From Streptomyces rimosus (lineage in GTDB: Bacteria; Actinomycetota; Actinomycetes; Streptomycetales; Streptomycetaceae), in assembly GCF_008704655.1 (NCBI RefSeq), contig NZ_CP023688.1, positions 4,774,001 through 4,838,000 on the forward strand: 64,000 bases of DNA. Reading direction: 5' to 3'. Both the position numbers and the translations under genes were made by a program. Position 1 is the first letter of the stretch, and every line of letters begins with the position of its first letter. This document shows, in pieces, positions 61,856 through 64,000 of the stretch. Below the pieces are notes generated by a model. It did no database searches and was not told the DNA's origin. It was given only the letters and a program-made list of their open reading frames with translations.

Positions 61856-62374
61856 ATCACTGATCGTTTACGGGCGATATGGCCGCTGACCAGCAGAAAG
61901 AGCGGCTGGCACTCCTCGTGCCGACCTGCCCAGACACCGCCGGTGACCGCTGTTCCCTGCCCCGACTGGTGCGCTTCTGGTGCGCCTGTCGGCTCGACAG
62001 CCCGGGCGCATACTGACGCGGAATGGTCGGCGCGGCCTTCCGGCACCGCCAGTCTCACTGGGCGTCATACCGTAAGCGGTCACCTGTTGCCGAAGTAGCG
62101 GCTGAGCAGCCACCGGAAGGGCGGGTAACTCTGGGTAGCGCTCGCAGACACCGCAGATGAGTTGATCTACGTACTAGGCTCGGTGAAGAGTGTGCGTCTG
62201 AGCACGCGTACTGCCCTCGATTCTGCCGTCGCGCAAGTTGGGCCTGAGCCGCTCTGACTCTCTCTTCCTCTTGAGCGGATCTTGAGCGAAGCGCTGCCTA
62301 TGGTGCTGTGATGGTGCAGTGTGACTGGCTACCGCTACGCTTCCACTAGGCCATGCGAGAGCAGGGGGTAGCCC
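61856..62374. other. Non-coding left end of the putative island
   Basis: 519 bp with falling GC and no credible gene on either strand. It holds a direct repeat TGGTGCGC (61967-61974 and 61978-61985, 11 bp apart) and CTTGAGCG twice (about 62272 and 62283), possible integrase arm or promoter elements. No integrase is encoded here. Confidence 0.5.
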
Positions 62375-64000
62375 ATGGCAGAGATCGTGACGTCGGCCTT
62401 CAGCCTTCTCGGCAAGGCGGCTGCGGCGCCAATCAAGGATGCAGCGCTTCGACGCCCTCAGGTAATTGCCACGCTGAAGAAATTGCGTCTAGACCCAAAG
62501 CAGCCTCCCAGGGACTTTCACAGTCTCTACGCCTATACGCTTGTCGAATCGCTTTACGGGCGTCCGGATTCTCTGCTGAGAGTATTCAAGGACGAATACA
62601 TTCAGCAATCGTTCTATCGATCATTCGCCGATGATGACTGGTCGCGACTAGAACGTGAAATATCGGTTGCCGTCGAACGCAACCGAGAAACCGGCGAGTT
62701 TGGGCATCTTCCGTATGACTTGATGGGTGAGGTGTCGACTTTTATTTCCGACTTTCATCGCCTGGTTAGTCGCAGCAGGATGGCCTACGAAACGAGGCTA
62801 GAGAATAAGATAAACAACGTTTCGGAAATGCTCGATCAAGTCCTGAAAACGCGACACGAAGAAGAGGAGCATCGGCAGGCTGAGGACCCGGAGCGAGCGG
62901 ATTCGAGTCCGGCCGAGCGTCTCAAGGATGACGCACGGGATTGGTTCCTTGCGGTGGGTTATCGAGTTCGTAAAGAATGGAGGACAGAGCACTCCGGCGT
63001 CGCTCTCCTTGTAGAGATCCCTCAGCGTAGGCGCGGGAAATTCGACGTGATCGTAGCATTGTGCGTCGATGGGGAGTTGGCTCCCTATCATTTGGAAACG
63101 CTGCAGGTGCTAATCGATGAGGAAGAGGCTGCGGAAGGGTGGGGGATCGCTCAGCTTAGAGTCAGTCAAGCTGCCCGCAGGAAAGCCAATCAATCTAATG
63201 GTGATATCTACTGCTACTCGTTCGACGAACTTATTGACCTTGAGGCAGACTTCGAGCCATACATCGACTGGCTCGAACAGGAAGTTCGTGATCGTCATAT
63301 CGATACGCGTTTTGTTCCGCTTTCATGCCGAAAGGAGGAAATTGACCCGAGGACCGAAAAAGCATTCGAGACGAGCGCGTATGAGTGGCGCGATGGCGGT
63401 CTAGATAATTATGTAGATGCCTGGCTCGCCGATCCTGCCAAGAAGCATCTTTCCATCCTTGGGGAGTTTGGGATGGGGAAATCTTGGTTCGCCTTACACC
63501 TTGCTGGCAGATTGGCCGCAGGGTGGAAGGATGCGAAAACTCGGGGAGTGGCGCGCCCTCGAATTCCATTGGTTATTCCATTGAGGGATTACGCTAAGCA
63601 GACTTCAGTCGCCGCCCTGCTTTCCGAGTTCTTTTTCCATAAGCATCGAATCGAAATTCGGAATTATGACGTATTTCGTATTTTGAACCAGATGGGAAGG
63701 TTTCTTCTCATTTTCGATGGCTTTGACGAGATGGCATCTCGAACCGACCGCAACACGATGGTCTCTAATTTTTGGGAATTGGCGAAGGTCGTAGAACCTG
63801 GCGCCAAGGTCCTACTGAGCAGTCGCACTGAGTACTTCCCTGAGGCTAAAGAGGCCAGAGACCTTTTCGGTGCTCGCGTTACCTCTGCCGCCACAGCGGT
63901 TCCGTCGGAGGGTCCCACTTTTGAGATAGTGGAGCTCGTACCTTTCGACGATGAGCAGATTCGGCTCATGCTTGGTCACCTTCTAACGCCTGAGAAGCTC
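62375..64000 (+). CDS. NACHT-type STAND NTPase, 5' part (probable antiphage protein)
   Basis: Open for 542 codons to the window end, so the C-terminal sensor part is missing. Residues 1-180 are helical and coiled (LENKINNVSEMLDQVLKTR), 190-290 form an alpha/beta domain (RGKFDVIVALCVDGELAPYH) that I cannot assign, and from about 340 a NACHT NTPase follows: Walker A LGEFGMGKSWF, Walker B FLLIFDGFDEM, sensor VLLSSRTEYF. The DGFDE pattern is the NACHT form. ATG 62375 has AGGGGGT upstream. Codon use is far more A/T-tolerant than in the rest of the window (AAT, ATA, TTA used), indicating transfer. Bacterial NACHT proteins are known antiphage sensors; the role here is inferred. Confidence 0.82.
   Translation, partial: MAEIVTSAFSLLGKAAAAPIKDAALRRPQVIATLKKLRLDPKQPPRDFHSLYAYTLVESLYGRPDSLLRVFKDEYIQQSFYRSFADDDWSRLEREISVAVERNRETGEFGHLPYDLMGEVSTFISDFHRLVSRSRMAYETRLENKINNVSEMLDQVLKTRHEEEEHRQAEDPERADSSPAERLKDDARDWFLAVGYRVRKEWRTEHSGVALLVEIPQRRRGKFDVIVALCVDGELAPYHLETLQVLIDEEEAAEGWGIAQLRVSQAARRKANQSNGDIYCYSFDELIDLEADFEPYIDWLEQEVRDRHIDTRFVPLSCRKEEIDPRTEKAFETSAYEWRDGGLDNYVDAWLADPAKKHLSILGEFGMGKSWFALHLAGRLAAGWKDAKTRGVARPRIPLVIPLRDYAKQTSVAALLSEFFFHKHRIEIRNYDVFRILNQMGRFLLIFDGFDEMASRTDRNTMVSNFWELAKVVEPGAKVLLSSRTEYFPEAKEARDLFGARVTSAATAVPSEGPTFEIVELVPFDDEQIRLMLGHLLTPEKL

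Noticed and set aside
61813..61890. Complete tRNA gene
   Set aside because: Only the 3' portion can be folded; there is no D arm or 5' acceptor strand to the right of 61855, and the T stem has a mismatch.
61868..62113. 81-codon minus-strand frame beside the att scar, possibly a relic integrase end
   Set aside because: No integrase motif (R..HxxR..Y) and no ribosome site; composition gives no support.

Overview
The window is very GC-rich with strong GC-ending codon use, GTG starts and GTGA/ATGA gene overlaps. It carries families typical of Streptomyces (SARP regulator, TerD/TerB, LCP protein, DrrA/DrrB exporter, MAB_1171c-type membrane protein, CobIJ fusion). It is best read as a Streptomyces or close relative chromosome segment. 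The last ~2 kb is clearly poorer in GC and looks horizontally acquired.

Layout. 1-6.9 kb: cobalamin genes, with cobIJ (partial), cobH and cobG on the minus strand, diverging from a cobalamin riboswitch and cobN. 7-11.9 kb: an envelope/stress block with an LCP protein, a small conserved protein, an M56 protease and BlaI-type repressor pair, terD and terB. Three near-identical palindromes (TCTACA-N4-TGTAGA) lie upstream of the small-protein/LCP pair, of blaI/terD and of terB, which defines a putative BlaI regulon. 12-20.1 kb: a Tat-exported alkaline phosphatase with a PHO box, a small conserved protein, an MFS pump with a C-terminal beta-sandwich domain, a GNAT acetyltransferase, a sensor kinase and an MMPL protein.

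20.4-47 kb: a nonribosomal peptide gene cluster. Operon A (20.4-25.9 kb) encodes an active KAS III, an ATP-grasp ligase, a PLP decarboxylase and an ACP (a BtrJ/BtrK/BtrI-like set), a KAS III-like protein lacking the catalytic Cys, and a Sfp-type phosphopantetheinyl transferase. Operon B (26.8-46.2 kb) encodes SbnB and SbnA (2,3-diaminopropionate synthesis), two NRPSs (C-A-T-E-C-A-T and C-A-T-C-A-T-TE), MbtH and a DrrAB-like exporter. A divergently encoded SARP with a TTA codon follows. Upstream of both operons I see the same four heptamers at 11-bp spacing, as expected for SARP boxes. The model is a carrier-bound amino-acyl starter plus a tetrapeptide with two probable Dap residues, the first in D form.

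47.5-53.6 kb: TPR/AAA+ pair, D-Ala-D-Ala carboxypeptidase, MFS/MerR pair and a hypothetical gene. 53.9-58.3 kb: a second small biosynthetic locus, with an NAD-dependent epimerase coupled to a KS-ACP-AONS fusion. 58.3-61.6 kb: ImmA-like protease, XRE regulator with three operator-like 13-mers, a MAB_1171c-type membrane protein and a TetR regulator. 61.8 kb: the 3' portion of a tRNA-Gly(CCC) gene with its terminator, i.e. an attachment-site scar. Everything to its right, including a NACHT-type NTPase running off the window, is probably an integrated defence-type island.
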